The notes under the pieces are model-generated. The model saw only the letters and a program-made list of their open reading frames with translations. It had not been told where the DNA came from and ran no database searches. Of a stretch of DNA of 64,000 nt, positions 17,599 to 25,245 are shown piece by piece. The position numbers were made by a program, and so were the translations under genes. The stretch lies in NCBI GenBank assembly GCA_027491155.1, contig JAIXWR010000042.1, positions 248,001-312,000 on the forward strand, in the 5' to 3' direction. Origin of the DNA: Verrucomicrobiaceae bacterium. GTDB lineage: Bacteria; Verrucomicrobiota; Verrucomicrobiia; Verrucomicrobiales; Akkermansiaceae. Position 1 is the stretch's first letter; every line of letters starts with the position of its first letter.

Positions 17599-18903
17599 TC
17601 AGCGCCGGTCCGGTTGCAGGATCTGCTGGCGGGCGGCATCGGACAGGCCGCTTTTCTCCAGCCAGATGATGGCGTTTCCAGGGTCCCGCTGGTAGAAAGC
17701 CTGGCCGGCGCGGGTCAGCGAGCTTTCGCGCAGGGCGGGGTCGCGGATGTCCTCGGCCCAGGCGATGGCGACCTGCGGGTTTTGCCAGGCGTAGCCGGTG
17801 GCGAAGCCGCTGATCGCCGAATCGCGCTGCGGCGACTGCGGCATCGAGGCCAGATACTGCCCGGCGGCGGCGGGGTCGCGGTCTTCCCAATCGCCGAAGG
17901 CATTGCGCAGGCCGGCGGTCTGGCCGTTGCCGGCGGGCAGGCTTTGCAGCCAATCGACCGCGGCGACCGGATTGCTCCGTGCCCAGCGGCCGCCGATCTG
18001 CTCGATCGCCCGGGCGGCGTAGCTTTCCCCGGCGAAAGTCTGCGCCCAGCGGGCGGCGGCTTCCGGGTCCTGGCGGGCATAGGCGTCCGCCACGCGGCCC
18101 ATCGCGGTGCTTTTCAGAGGCCCGTCGGGCAGGGCTTCCGACCAGCGCGCGGCACCCTCGGGGCCTTCGGCGCGCAGGGCCTCGCCGGCGACGATCTCCA
18201 TCAGGTTGCCGGCGCGGGCGTTGCCTTCCTGGCCGAGTTTCAGGACGTAGTCGGTGGCCATGCCCCGGTTGTTGTCGGCCAAGCCGGCGACCAGGCTGGC
18301 GGTGAGTTCGTCGCGCTGGCCCTTCATTTCCTCCGGCAGGTTGTCGAGCATGGCCATGGCCTCGGCCGGATTGGCGGCGGCCCAGCCGCTCATGGTGATG
18401 GCGAGATCGCGCTCCTCGCTGTTCGCGGCGTGCTCGAAGGCGGCTTTCCCGTCGAGCGCACCCCAGGCGTAGTGGAAGTCGCGCCATTCGGTGGAGTCCG
18501 TGCCCAGCGAGACCAGTTGCCCGCGCAGGGCGGCGGCGTTCTCGGCGGTCATCGACTCGAGGAGCTTGGAAAAGGCGAGGCGGCGGGTGATCGGGTTCGG
18601 ATCGCGCAGGATCTGCTGGATCAAGGCATCCACGTTGCCGTCCGACGCCCCGACCGGTCCGAAGAGCTTGCCGAGCGCGCTGCTTTCCCCGCGGGCGGCA
18701 CTGCGTTCGCCACGGTCGCTGCGGCGGGCGGAAAAGGAGCCGTCCTCGCGGTCGGAAGCCCGCGCGGCGAGGCGGGATCGTGACGATTCGGAAGCGCTGT
18801 CCGCGCCCGCTTCGGAAGCCGGCGGGGCGTTCCGGGAGCCCAGTCCGAAGGCGGCGAGCACGGCGATCGCCCAGCAGGCGTGGATCATCAGCGTCTTTTT
18901 CAT
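17599..18903 (-). CDS. Exported alanine/tryptophan repeat protein (434 aa)
   Basis: After an N-terminal hydrophobic segment (MKKTLMIHACWAIAVLAAFG) comes a Ser/Arg-rich linker to about residue 75. About ten ~30-residue helical repeats of the form 'DPEAAARWAQTF', 'NPVAAVDWLQSLPAGNGQT' and 'DPAAAGQYLASMPQSPQRDS' follow. These TPR/SEL1-like hairpins are frequent in exported Verrucomicrobiota proteins and probably make a protein-binding solenoid. No catalytic motif is seen. It converges on the M42 gene with only six bases between stops. Confidence 0.75.
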   Translation of the reverse strand: MKKTLMIHACWAIAVLAAFGLGSRNAPPASEAGADSASESSRSRLAARASDREDGSFSARRSDRGERSAARGESSALGKLFGPVGASDGNVDALIQQILRDPNPITRRLAFSKLLESMTAENAAALRGQLVSLGTDSTEWRDFHYAWGALDGKAAFEHAANSEERDLAITMSGWAAANPAEAMAMLDNLPEEMKGQRDELTASLVAGLADNNRGMATDYVLKLGQEGNARAGNLMEIVAGEALRAEGPEGAARWSEALPDGPLKSTAMGRVADAYARQDPEAAARWAQTFAGESYAARAIEQIGGRWARSNPVAAVDWLQSLPAGNGQTAGLRNAFGDWEDRDPAAAGQYLASMPQSPQRDSAISGFATGYAWQNPQVAIAWAEDIRDPALRESSLTRAGQAFYQRDPGNAIIWLEKSGLSDAARQQILQPDRR

Positions 18904-18977
18904 GAGCGGCTGGGATTCTAAACGCGTTTCAATTCCGCGCAATTTCAGCGGAGGGGATTTCCGGGAAAGGATCCTCA

Positions 18978-19125
18978 TGGAGTGGGACGGCACGACGTCG
19001 CTTTGGCTTGGGGCGAACTCCGGCCCGTTCCGTCGACCGCGGATCGAACGTCAGGGCAATCCGTGGCCAGCCGGTCAATCGTGTCCACCCCCGGAGCCAA
19101 AGCTGCGTCGTGCCGCAGCAGTCCA
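18978..19125. repeat. 148-bp palindromic element, copy 1
   Basis: The left arm TGGAGTGGGACGGCACGACG... and the reverse complement of the right arm TGGACTGCTGCGGCACGACG... match over about 33 bases with few mismatches, ending in GCTTTGGCT. The arms enclose about 75 bp. The second copy at 61914-62060 has the same arms and size. No reading frame inside is convincing. Confidence 0.75.
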
Positions 19126-19154
19126 TAGGGTCGTCCGTCGGCCGGGCCGGTGCC

Positions 19155-20705
19155 TCAGGGGGCCGGCACCGCGCGGTAGAAGCGCTTCGGGTGGAGCGCG
19201 GTGTCCGGGTCGCTGAAGATCCAGGTCGGGCCGTCGAGGGTGCGGGTGGCGATGCCTTGCCAGCCGCCGAGGCTTTCCGTGGCCTCGATCCGAACGATCT
19301 GGCCGGGGCTTCCCGTGACCGTGAAGGTGAAGCGCCCGCCGCTGAGGCCGAGGCTGGAGCGGTCGATCGCCGGCGGCGGCAGGGCCGGGGTGACGACCAG
19401 CGTCCCGGCGGCCTGGAAATGGCGGGTGCGGCCGCTTTGCTGGATCCGGCAGCCGATCCGGTAGCTGCCGGCCAGCGACGCGGGCACGGCGATCGCGAGC
19501 TGCGAGGTCAGGACGTTCGCCGGCCCGCTGGCGGGCAGCGGGCGGGTGTCGATGGCGATCTCGTTGCCGTTCCAAGGGTTCGCGTCGGGGTCGAGCGTCA
19601 CCGTCAGCACCGGCGCGCCGGCGGAGGCGTCGTCGGACTGGTGGCGGAGTTCGAGGGTGAAGGCGGTGCCGGCCGGAAGGCTCGCCGGGCCGCTGCGGCG
19701 GACGGTGACAAGGCTCGGCCACAGGGCGTTCTTGCCGGTGACGAGGCTGCGGTTCGCGCCGGTGCCCGCGCCAAGGTCCCAGAGGCGATTGTAGCCCTGG
19801 TGGATGGGTTCGGTGCCGGTCCCGGCGGGCGTGGCGCTGCTGAGCCGGTCGCCGCCGCCGATGCGGCTGTAGTGGAAGCCGGCGGTGGCTCCGGACGACT
19901 CGGCGGTGGTCCACCAGTTCGAGCGGATGGTGGAGGTGATCGTTTGCTGGGTATCGGTCGCGGGCGTGCCGAGCTCGATGGTGCCATGATACCAGAGGTG
20001 GACGTCGCTGTGGGCGGAAGCGTTCGCGCCGTTCAGGTTGAGGAGCCGGCGGTTGTAGGCGCCCGAGACTGCGTTGCCTTGGGGATCCAGGTTGAAGATC
20101 GCGCCGAGCCGCTGGTAGAAATTGTCGGCGTAGAGCACGTTCTCCCAGACCTCCACCGCGGCGTCGCCGGAGATCGGCACGGGATCGAGGAAAGTCAGGT
20201 GATCCACCCACACGCCGCGCTTGCCGAGTTCGCGGGAGATCTCGCTGACCACGGAGGACCCGCGGCTGTGGCCGATGAGGTGGAGCGGCAGTTCGGCGAG
20301 CGGGCGGCCGTCGTTTTCCGGGATCAGGCCGGTGGAAAGCAGGGCGGATGCGGCGGCGGCGGCGACCTGGCCGCTCGAAGCCTGGCCGGTGTCGATGGAG
20401 GACCAGTCGAGTTTGACGACGATCTCGCCGCTGTTGGAGGCATCCGGCGCGGGCCCGTCGAGGCGGGTCGCCGTGGCCGCGAAGCCGCCGCCGGACGCGG
20501 TGATCTCGATCTCGTAGCAGGTCAGTTGCGTGCCCGGGAATCCCGGGTGGCCGGGGAAGCGCGAGGCCATCGGCAGGATCCAGCTCGTGATGTCGCTGTT
20601 GAAGCCGTGGGTGATCAGCGTCACCCCGCCGCCCCGGGCCTGCGGGACCGGCAAGGCCGCCGCGGCGATCAGGGCGAGCAAGGGGCGGCATGGAACCCGG
20701 AACAT
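19155..20705 (-). CDS. Secreted alpha/beta-hydrolase, lipase-like (516 aa)
   Basis: A signal peptide (MFRVPCRPLLALIAAAALPV) precedes an alpha/beta-hydrolase opening 'LITHGFNSDITSWILP', the nucleophile elbow 'LHLIGHSRGSSVVSE' (Ser within GHSRG), an Asp in 'LTFLDPVPI' and a His in 'DVHLWYHG'. The C-terminal 150 residues are a beta-rich domain ending 'IEATESLGGWQ ... FYRAVPAP', the same style of ending as the giant protein at 663. Substrate unknown; lipase or esterase is likely. The ATG at 20705 has GGAGG only one base upstream, so an in-frame TTG at 20717 may be the true start. Confidence 0.75.
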   Translation of the reverse strand: MFRVPCRPLLALIAAAALPVPQARGGGVTLITHGFNSDITSWILPMASRFPGHPGFPGTQLTCYEIEITASGGGFAATATRLDGPAPDASNSGEIVVKLDWSSIDTGQASSGQVAAAAASALLSTGLIPENDGRPLAELPLHLIGHSRGSSVVSEISRELGKRGVWVDHLTFLDPVPISGDAAVEVWENVLYADNFYQRLGAIFNLDPQGNAVSGAYNRRLLNLNGANASAHSDVHLWYHGTIELGTPATDTQQTITSTIRSNWWTTAESSGATAGFHYSRIGGGDRLSSATPAGTGTEPIHQGYNRLWDLGAGTGANRSLVTGKNALWPSLVTVRRSGPASLPAGTAFTLELRHQSDDASAGAPVLTVTLDPDANPWNGNEIAIDTRPLPASGPANVLTSQLAIAVPASLAGSYRIGCRIQQSGRTRHFQAAGTLVVTPALPPPAIDRSSLGLSGGRFTFTVTGSPGQIVRIEATESLGGWQGIATRTLDGPTWIFSDPDTALHPKRFYRAVPAP

Positions 20706-20959
20706 GCCTCCAAGCAAGCGGGACGGGCGGGGGAGGTCAATGGCCCGTGATGGGTCTCTACCGCCCGCGCTCCGGCTCTCGCGTTCGGATATCCGCCATG
20801 CGGGCCCCCCGCCTGCCGGTCTTCCAGCATCCCCCGGATCGACGCACCCGTCCCGGGAAAGTCCTTGTCAGGGCAGGCGTCAGCGGCCCATGCTGCGAGG
20901 GCCGGCTTGAAGGATATCGGTCCGTGACCTGATACGAATTGGAACTGTTGTGCTGGAAT

Positions 20960-21337
20960 ATGATCCTCTACCTCGTAGCCGTAGTTATCGCAACCGCGAC
21001 AGTGTTTGCGGGGCTTCCTACTGCTTGCAATAATGGGAATCGAGTGCATCTGCTCAATGGGCATGAACCGAATGCGGGCGTGGCGTTTGCCCCAGATCTC
21101 ATAGTGGCAATCATGCTCTGGTGTGTTGGAGCCAAGCTGATTAACTCCTATTTTGGCTGGCCGATTGCCTTGTGGACTGTGATAGGGTGTGGGTTGCTTG
21201 TATTATTTCTTACGATCCGTCGGTCGAGGATATCAACGCGGGAGTATCAACAATTTGTGGACGAGAACGGATTTCGGGAGATCGTCGAGAGGCAGAAGCA
21301 GAAAGCACAACAAGCCGGCTCATCGAACGGCGGGTAA
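20960..21337 (+). CDS. Small membrane protein, cassette-like (125 aa)
   Basis: Starting at ATG 20960 (MILYLVAVVIATATVFAGLP) the protein has three likely membrane helices (about residues 3-20, 40-58, 66-82) and a charged cytoplasmic tail rich in Gln/Lys. It ends SSNGG. Composition looks AT-richer than its neighbours. Its stop codon lies inside a palindrome shared with the next gene. No family recognised. Confidence 0.55.
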   Translation: MILYLVAVVIATATVFAGLPTACNNGNRVHLLNGHEPNAGVAFAPDLIVAIMLWCVGAKLINSYFGWPIALWTVIGCGLLVLFLTIRRSRISTREYQQFVDENGFREIVERQKQKAQQAGSSNGG

Positions 21338-21373
21338 CGTCCTTCTTGGAATTCGGGCTTCCATCCCCGCCGT
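21327..21373. repeat. Palindrome at gene end, attC-like candidate 1
   Basis: ACGGCGGGTAACG at the left pairs with CCCGCCGT at the right over eight bases; the TAA stop of the preceding gene is inside the left arm. The 14 bases AACGGCGGGTAACG are identical at the end of the next gene. Confidence 0.45.
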
Positions 21374-21410
21374 GGATGGCTTATTTCGTTCAGCCAAGAA
21401 ATGAATCCGG

Positions 21411-21845
21411 ATGAGTAGCGAGATTACACTCCTGAAAGATTCGAATGAGCTCGATGTGTCGTTCAGCTACGGAGCTTTCTACGACATCTGCCAGCGAGCG
21501 GAGGAACGCGCTAGGATGGCAGGACACACAAAGTTGGCGGATGAATTCAAGTTCGGAATCAAGATGCGGGAGCTTTACTTCTGGTATGCGAGTGATTCGG
21601 ATCGCCGGTTCTTCATCGACGTCTTGCGAGAGATCCTCGCTGACGGTGACTTCTTCACTTGGCCAACTGAACTCCCCGATCCAGATGTCGTCTATTGTCA
21701 TCCCGACGGGACAGCCAGTCGGCCCCCTGATCCTCGTGCTGTCGTGAAGCGGGGATCCATTTTAGGGGTGACCAGGCTCATCAAGAATCTTGAGACTCTA
21801 CTCCAGAACCCAGCAGAACAAGTCAGTGGTGGCAACGGCGGGTAA
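21411..21845 (+). CDS. Small cytoplasmic protein, cassette-like (144 aa)
   Basis: ATG 21411 opens MSSEITLLKDSNELDVSFSY, followed by an acidic, soluble alpha/beta-looking protein with aromatic-rich helices ('MRELYFWYASDSDRRFFIDV'). It ends QVSGGNGG with the stop inside the same palindrome motif as the preceding gene. AT-richer than the flanking genes. No recognised domain; an immunity-like or cassette protein is possible. Confidence 0.55.
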   Translation: MSSEITLLKDSNELDVSFSYGAFYDICQRAEERARMAGHTKLADEFKFGIKMRELYFWYASDSDRRFFIDVLREILADGDFFTWPTELPDPDVVYCHPDGTASRPPDPRAVVKRGSILGVTRLIKNLETLLQNPAEQVSGGNGG

Positions 21846-21887
21846 CGCCACTAGTTCGCTTCGCTCTAGACGCGTCGTTCCCGCCGT
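21835..21887. repeat. Palindrome at gene end, attC-like candidate 2
   Basis: 53 bp with an outer stem ACGGCGGG(T)AACG / CGTTCCCGCCGT and an inner CTAG/CTAG pair around TTCGCTTCGCT. The stop codon TAA of the preceding gene is in the left arm. Size and form resemble an integron attC site, but the arms do not fit the standard RYYYAAC/GTTRRRY core, and no integrase is in the window. Confidence 0.45.
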
Positions 21888-21904
21888 GCCGCCACAGTTA
21901 ACGC

Positions 21905-22564
21905 TCACCTCAAAATATACCCTGCCGTCGCCACCACGTGGCAGGTGCTTCCGGCGAGGACGAAGAGGTGCCAGACGGCGTGGTTGAAGCGGAGGCTCTT
22001 CCACGCGAAGAAGATCACGCCGAGGGTGTAGCAGAGGCCGCCGGCGACCATCCAGGCGACGCCGGCGGGGGAGAGGGCGCGGAGCATGGGGCCGAAGGCG
22101 AAGACGGCGAGCCAGCCCATGACGATGTAGAGCGCGGTGGACCACCAGGTGTCGCGCTTGCCGCGGACGAGGGTTTTGAGGAGCACGCCGCCGAGGGCCA
22201 TGCACCAGACGATCCCGAACAAGGACCAGCCCCAGGGGCCGCGCAGGGCGACGAGGCTGAGCGGGGTGTAGGAGCCGGCGATCAGGAGGTAGATGCAGGC
22301 GTGGTCGAGCGCCTGGAGGATCGGCTTTTTCCGCGGGCAGGTGGTCGCGTGGTAGAGCGTCGAGGAAAGATAGAGCATCACCAGCGTGCCGCCGAAGACG
22401 GTGGCGGAGACGGTGCGGAAGGTTTCGCCGCCGGCGGTGGCCACCATCACCACCAGCGCGACGATGGCCAGTGCGGTGCCGAGGGCGTGGGTCGCCATGC
22501 TGGCCACCTCTTCCGCATGGCTTTCGCACAGCGGGGAGCGGGGCTTGGCGTCGGGGCGCTGCAT
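21905..22564 (-). CDS. trhA: Hemolysin III family membrane protein (219 aa)
   Basis: Seven membrane helices and the family motifs 'EEVASMATHALGTALAIVAL' (conserved Glu/His at the N-terminus), 'YLSSTLYHATTCPRKKPILQ' (Ser-x3-His), 'LDHACIYLLIAGSYTP' and, near the end, 'FNHAVWHLFVLAGSTCHVVA' (paired His). These are the zinc-site His and Asp residues of the PAQR/hemolysin III (TrhA/YqfA) family, integral inner-membrane proteins linked to membrane-lipid homeostasis in E. coli. ATG 22564 gives a typical length. Confidence 0.9.
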   Translation of the reverse strand: MQRPDAKPRSPLCESHAEEVASMATHALGTALAIVALVVMVATAGGETFRTVSATVFGGTLVMLYLSSTLYHATTCPRKKPILQALDHACIYLLIAGSYTPLSLVALRGPWGWSLFGIVWCMALGGVLLKTLVRGKRDTWWSTALYIVMGWLAVFAFGPMLRALSPAGVAWMVAGGLCYTLGVIFFAWKSLRFNHAVWHLFVLAGSTCHVVATAGYILR

Positions 22565-22940
22565 GGCGGAAGTATCGGCGGGCCGGGGCGGATGTCGAGC
22601 CGGGGGATGGTGCGGGGCGGTGCCTGGAGGGGCGGGGATCGAGCGTGGCTCGAAGTTCGGATTTTAACCGCGAAAGAACGCGAAAGAACGCGAAATTTGA
22701 AAGGCAATGAAATCAAAGGGTCTTTTGGCTGGTTCAAGTTTCGCGGGTTTCGCGCCTTTTCGCGGTGAAGGAATCCCGGGCTGTTGAAAGGGTCGACGCC
22801 GGGATTCCGCTTGTCGCGAAAGGGAGGCATCGCTATACGCGGGATTGTGTTAGATCGGTGTCCCGGCCAAGCCGGCCATCCCGCTCTCCCGCTGCTGCCC
22901 ACCCTTGCCCTCCCCTGACTCGAACAAGGAACAAACACAC
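22565..22940. other. Intergenic region between trhA and aqpZ
   Basis: It separates two divergent genes. It contains the palindromic repeat at 22664-22768 and the leader of aqpZ; otherwise I see no gene. Confidence 0.6.
22664..22768. repeat. ~105-bp palindromic element with CGCGAAAGAA tandem units
   Basis: The left arm TAACCGCGAAAGAACGCGAA... has three CGCGAAA units with 10-bp period. The right arm, reverse complemented, reads TTCACCGCGAAAAGGCGCGA..., so the arms can fold back. It lies wholly between genes. Confidence 0.65.
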
Positions 22941-23630
22941 ATGAAACAATACGGTGCGGAATTTTTCGGAACCTTCTGGCTGGTTCTCGGCGGATGCGGA
23001 AGCGCGGTGCTGGCGGCTGCGTTCCCGGACGTGGGGATCGGCCTGCTGGGCGTCTCCTTCGCCTTCGGCCTGACGGTGCTGACCATGGCCTACGCGATCG
23101 GCCACATCTCGGGCTGCCATTTGAACCCGGCGGTATCGATCGGACTCTGGATGGGCGGACGCTTTCCGGCGGACAAGCTGGCACCCTACATCCTGTCCCA
23201 GGTGGCGGGCGGGGTGGCCGGGGCGGGCGTGCTCTATCTGATCGTGTCGGGCCAGCAGGACTTCAAGACGGTCGGGGACTTCGCCTCGAACGGCTACGGC
23301 GCGCATTCGCCGGGCAAGTATTCGATGATGTCCGCCTTCGTGACCGAAGTGGTCATGACCATGATGTTCCTGCTGATCATCCTCGGTGCCACCGACAAAC
23401 GTGCGCCGCAGGGCTTCGCGCCGGTGGCGATCGGCCTCGGGCTGACCTTGATCCACCTGATCAGCATCCCGGTGACGAACACCTCGGTGAACCCGGCGCG
23501 CAGCCTCGGCGTGGCGGTCTTCGCCGGCGGCTGGGCCTTGCAGCAGGTCTGGCTGTTCTGGGTCGCCCCGATCCTCGGCGCGGTGCTCGGCGCGGTGGTT
23601 TACAAGTTCCTGGGCGAGGAGAAGAAGTAG
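22941..23630 (+). CDS. aqpZ: Aquaporin Z (229 aa)
   Basis: Six membrane helices and the two half-helices with NPA boxes: '[17 protein letters not shown]' and '[19 protein letters not shown]'. The residues around the selectivity filter (Arg after the second NPA, Thr before 'SVNPA', small residues at the first loop) fit a water-selective AqpZ. ATG 22941 has AAGGA 11 bases upstream and opens [20 protein letters not shown], the standard AqpZ start. It is followed by a clear terminator, so it is probably a single-gene unit. Confidence 0.95.
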   Translation: MKQYGAEFFGTFWLVLGGCGSAVLAAAFPDVGIGLLGVSFAFGLTVLTMAYAIGHISGCHLNPAVSIGLWMGGRFPADKLAPYILSQVAGGVAGAGVLYLIVSGQQDFKTVGDFASNGYGAHSPGKYSMMSAFVTEVVMTMMFLLIILGATDKRAPQGFAPVAIGLGLTLIHLISIPVTNTSVNPARSLGVAVFAGGWALQQVWLFWVAPILGAVLGAVVYKFLGEEKK

Positions 23631-23652
23631 TTTTCCCCGCGATCCCGACAGG

Positions 23653-23685
23653 CCCCGGGCGGATCCGTTCCGCGCCGGGGTTTTT
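23653..23685 (+). terminator. Rho-independent terminator of aqpZ
   Basis: CCCCGG pairs with CCGGGG, and the inner CGGA pairs with TCCG; TTTTT follows. It lies 23 bp after the aqpZ stop. Confidence 0.75.
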
Positions 23686-23742
23686 CATGGCCCGGGGGCT
23701 CCGCCCTTGCAGGCCCCCCGGGGTGCCGTTAGGGGATGGGTC

Positions 23743-25110
23743 ATGCGCACCCTCGTCCGTGATTTGCTCCGCTCGACCGCTCCCGCCGATGCGATCCATG
23801 CCGCCGGCTGGGTGCGGACGCGGCGGGATTCAAAGGCGTTCTCGTTCCTGGAAATCAACGACGGTTCCTGCCTGGGGAACCTGCAGATCGTCGCGGACGC
23901 CGGCATTCCCGGATCGGAGCATCTTCCGAAGATGAGCACCGGGGCCTCGGTCGCGGTGGAGGGCCGGCTTGTCGCGTCGCAGGGCGGCCAGCAGGCGTGG
24001 GAGGTGCAGGCCACGTCGATCCGGCTGTTGGGCGAGGCGCCCGACGATTTCCCGCTGCAGAAAAAGGGCCACTCGACCGAGTTCCTGCGGAGCATCGCCC
24101 ACCTGCGGCCGCGGACGAACCTCTACGGCGCGATGTTCCGCGTCCGCAGCCGGATGGCCCAGGCGGTGCACCGCTTTTTCGCGGAGCGGGACTTTTACTA
24201 CATCCACACGCCGATCATCACCGCCAGCGACTGCGAGGGGGCGGGCGAGATGTTCCGCGTCACCACGCTCGATCCCGCCTCGGGGGCGAAGCAGTCTTTC
24301 GAGGACGATTTCTTCGGCAAGGCGGCGCACCTGACCGTCTCCGGCCAGCTCGAGGGCGAGCTGTTCGCGACCGCGTTGGGGAACATCTACACCTTCGGCC
24401 CGACCTTCCGTGCGGAGAACTCGAACACGTCGCGCCACGCGGCGGAGTTCTGGATGATCGAGCCGGAGATGGCCTTCTGCGACCTGCAGGGCGACATGGA
24501 CCTGGCGGAGGCGATGGTGAAATACCTCGTGAAAGAGGCGCTGGAGCATCAGGACGGCGACCTTTCGATCTTCGAGAAGTTCGTCGACAAGGGCCTGCGC
24601 GAGCGGCTCGAGTTCGTGGCGGGGAACCCCTTCGAGCGGGTGTCCTACACCGAGGCGGTGGCGATCTTGCAGAAGTCGGGGAAGAGCTTCGAGTATCCGG
24701 TCGAATACGGCCTGAACCTCCAGAGCGAGCACGAGCGCTGGCTGACCGAGGAGCATTTCAAGAAGCCGACGACGGTCTTCAACTACCCGAAGGAGATCAA
24801 ACCGTTCTACATGCGGCTGAACGACGACGGGAAGACGGTGACCGCGATGGACCTGCTGGTGCCGGGGATCGGCGAGATCGTCGGTGGCAGCCAGCGCGAG
24901 GAGCGGCTGGACGTGCTGCTTTCGAACATGGAGCGCCACGGGCTCTCGCTGGAGGACTACGGCTGGTATGTCGACACCCGGAAATACGGCACCGTGCCGC
25001 ACGCGGGCTTCGGGATGGGCTTCGAGCGGATGCTGATGTTCGTCACCGGGATGCAGAACATCCGCGACGTGATCCCCTTCGCCCGGACGCCCGGGCACTG
25101 CGAGTTCTGA
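23743..25110 (+). CDS. asnS: Asparaginyl-tRNA synthetase (455 aa)
   Basis: N-terminal OB-fold anticodon-binding domain (about residues 15-100: '[20 protein letters not shown]') followed by a class II catalytic core. Motif 2 reads '[20 protein letters not shown]', and motif 3 reads '[17 protein letters not shown]' with the ATP-binding Arg. The asparagine-type sequence '[14 protein letters not shown]' and the ending '[15 protein letters not shown]' are typical of AsnRS. It charges tRNA-Asn in the cytoplasm. ATG 23743 is preceded by AGGGG seven bases away; length matches the family. Confidence 0.95.
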   Translation: MRTLVRDLLRSTAPADAIHAAGWVRTRRDSKAFSFLEINDGSCLGNLQIVADAGIPGSEHLPKMSTGASVAVEGRLVASQGGQQAWEVQATSIRLLGEAPDDFPLQKKGHSTEFLRSIAHLRPRTNLYGAMFRVRSRMAQAVHRFFAERDFYYIHTPIITASDCEGAGEMFRVTTLDPASGAKQSFEDDFFGKAAHLTVSGQLEGELFATALGNIYTFGPTFRAENSNTSRHAAEFWMIEPEMAFCDLQGDMDLAEAMVKYLVKEALEHQDGDLSIFEKFVDKGLRERLEFVAGNPFERVSYTEAVAILQKSGKSFEYPVEYGLNLQSEHERWLTEEHFKKPTTVFNYPKEIKPFYMRLNDDGKTVTAMDLLVPGIGEIVGGSQREERLDVLLSNMERHGLSLEDYGWYVDTRKYGTVPHAGFGMGFERMLMFVTGMQNIRDVIPFARTPGHCEF

Positions 25111-25189
25111 GGGGTGGAGGCTGCCCGGACGGAGGGCCGGGCGGGCCTGGCATCCCGAAAAAAAGGGAGGCCCCTACCCAATTAGGTAG

Positions 25190-25217
25190 TTGTCAGACAG
25201 CTTCGATGCTGTATTTA
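25190..25217 (+). promoter_or_regulatory. Candidate sigma-70 promoter of pilin-like module 1
   Basis: TTGTCA at 25190 and TATTTA at 25212 with a 16-bp spacer, in a locally AT-rich stretch about 30 bp upstream of the ATG at 25246. Inferred from hexamer similarity only. Confidence 0.4.
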
Positions 25218-25245
25218 CATTTGAAAACCCAACGTGACCCGAGCC

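Noticed and set aside
21835-21887. Calling a true integron attC site
   Set aside because: The arms lack the RYYYAAC/GTTRRRY core and no IntI gene is present, so I report it only as a palindrome and a hypothesis.
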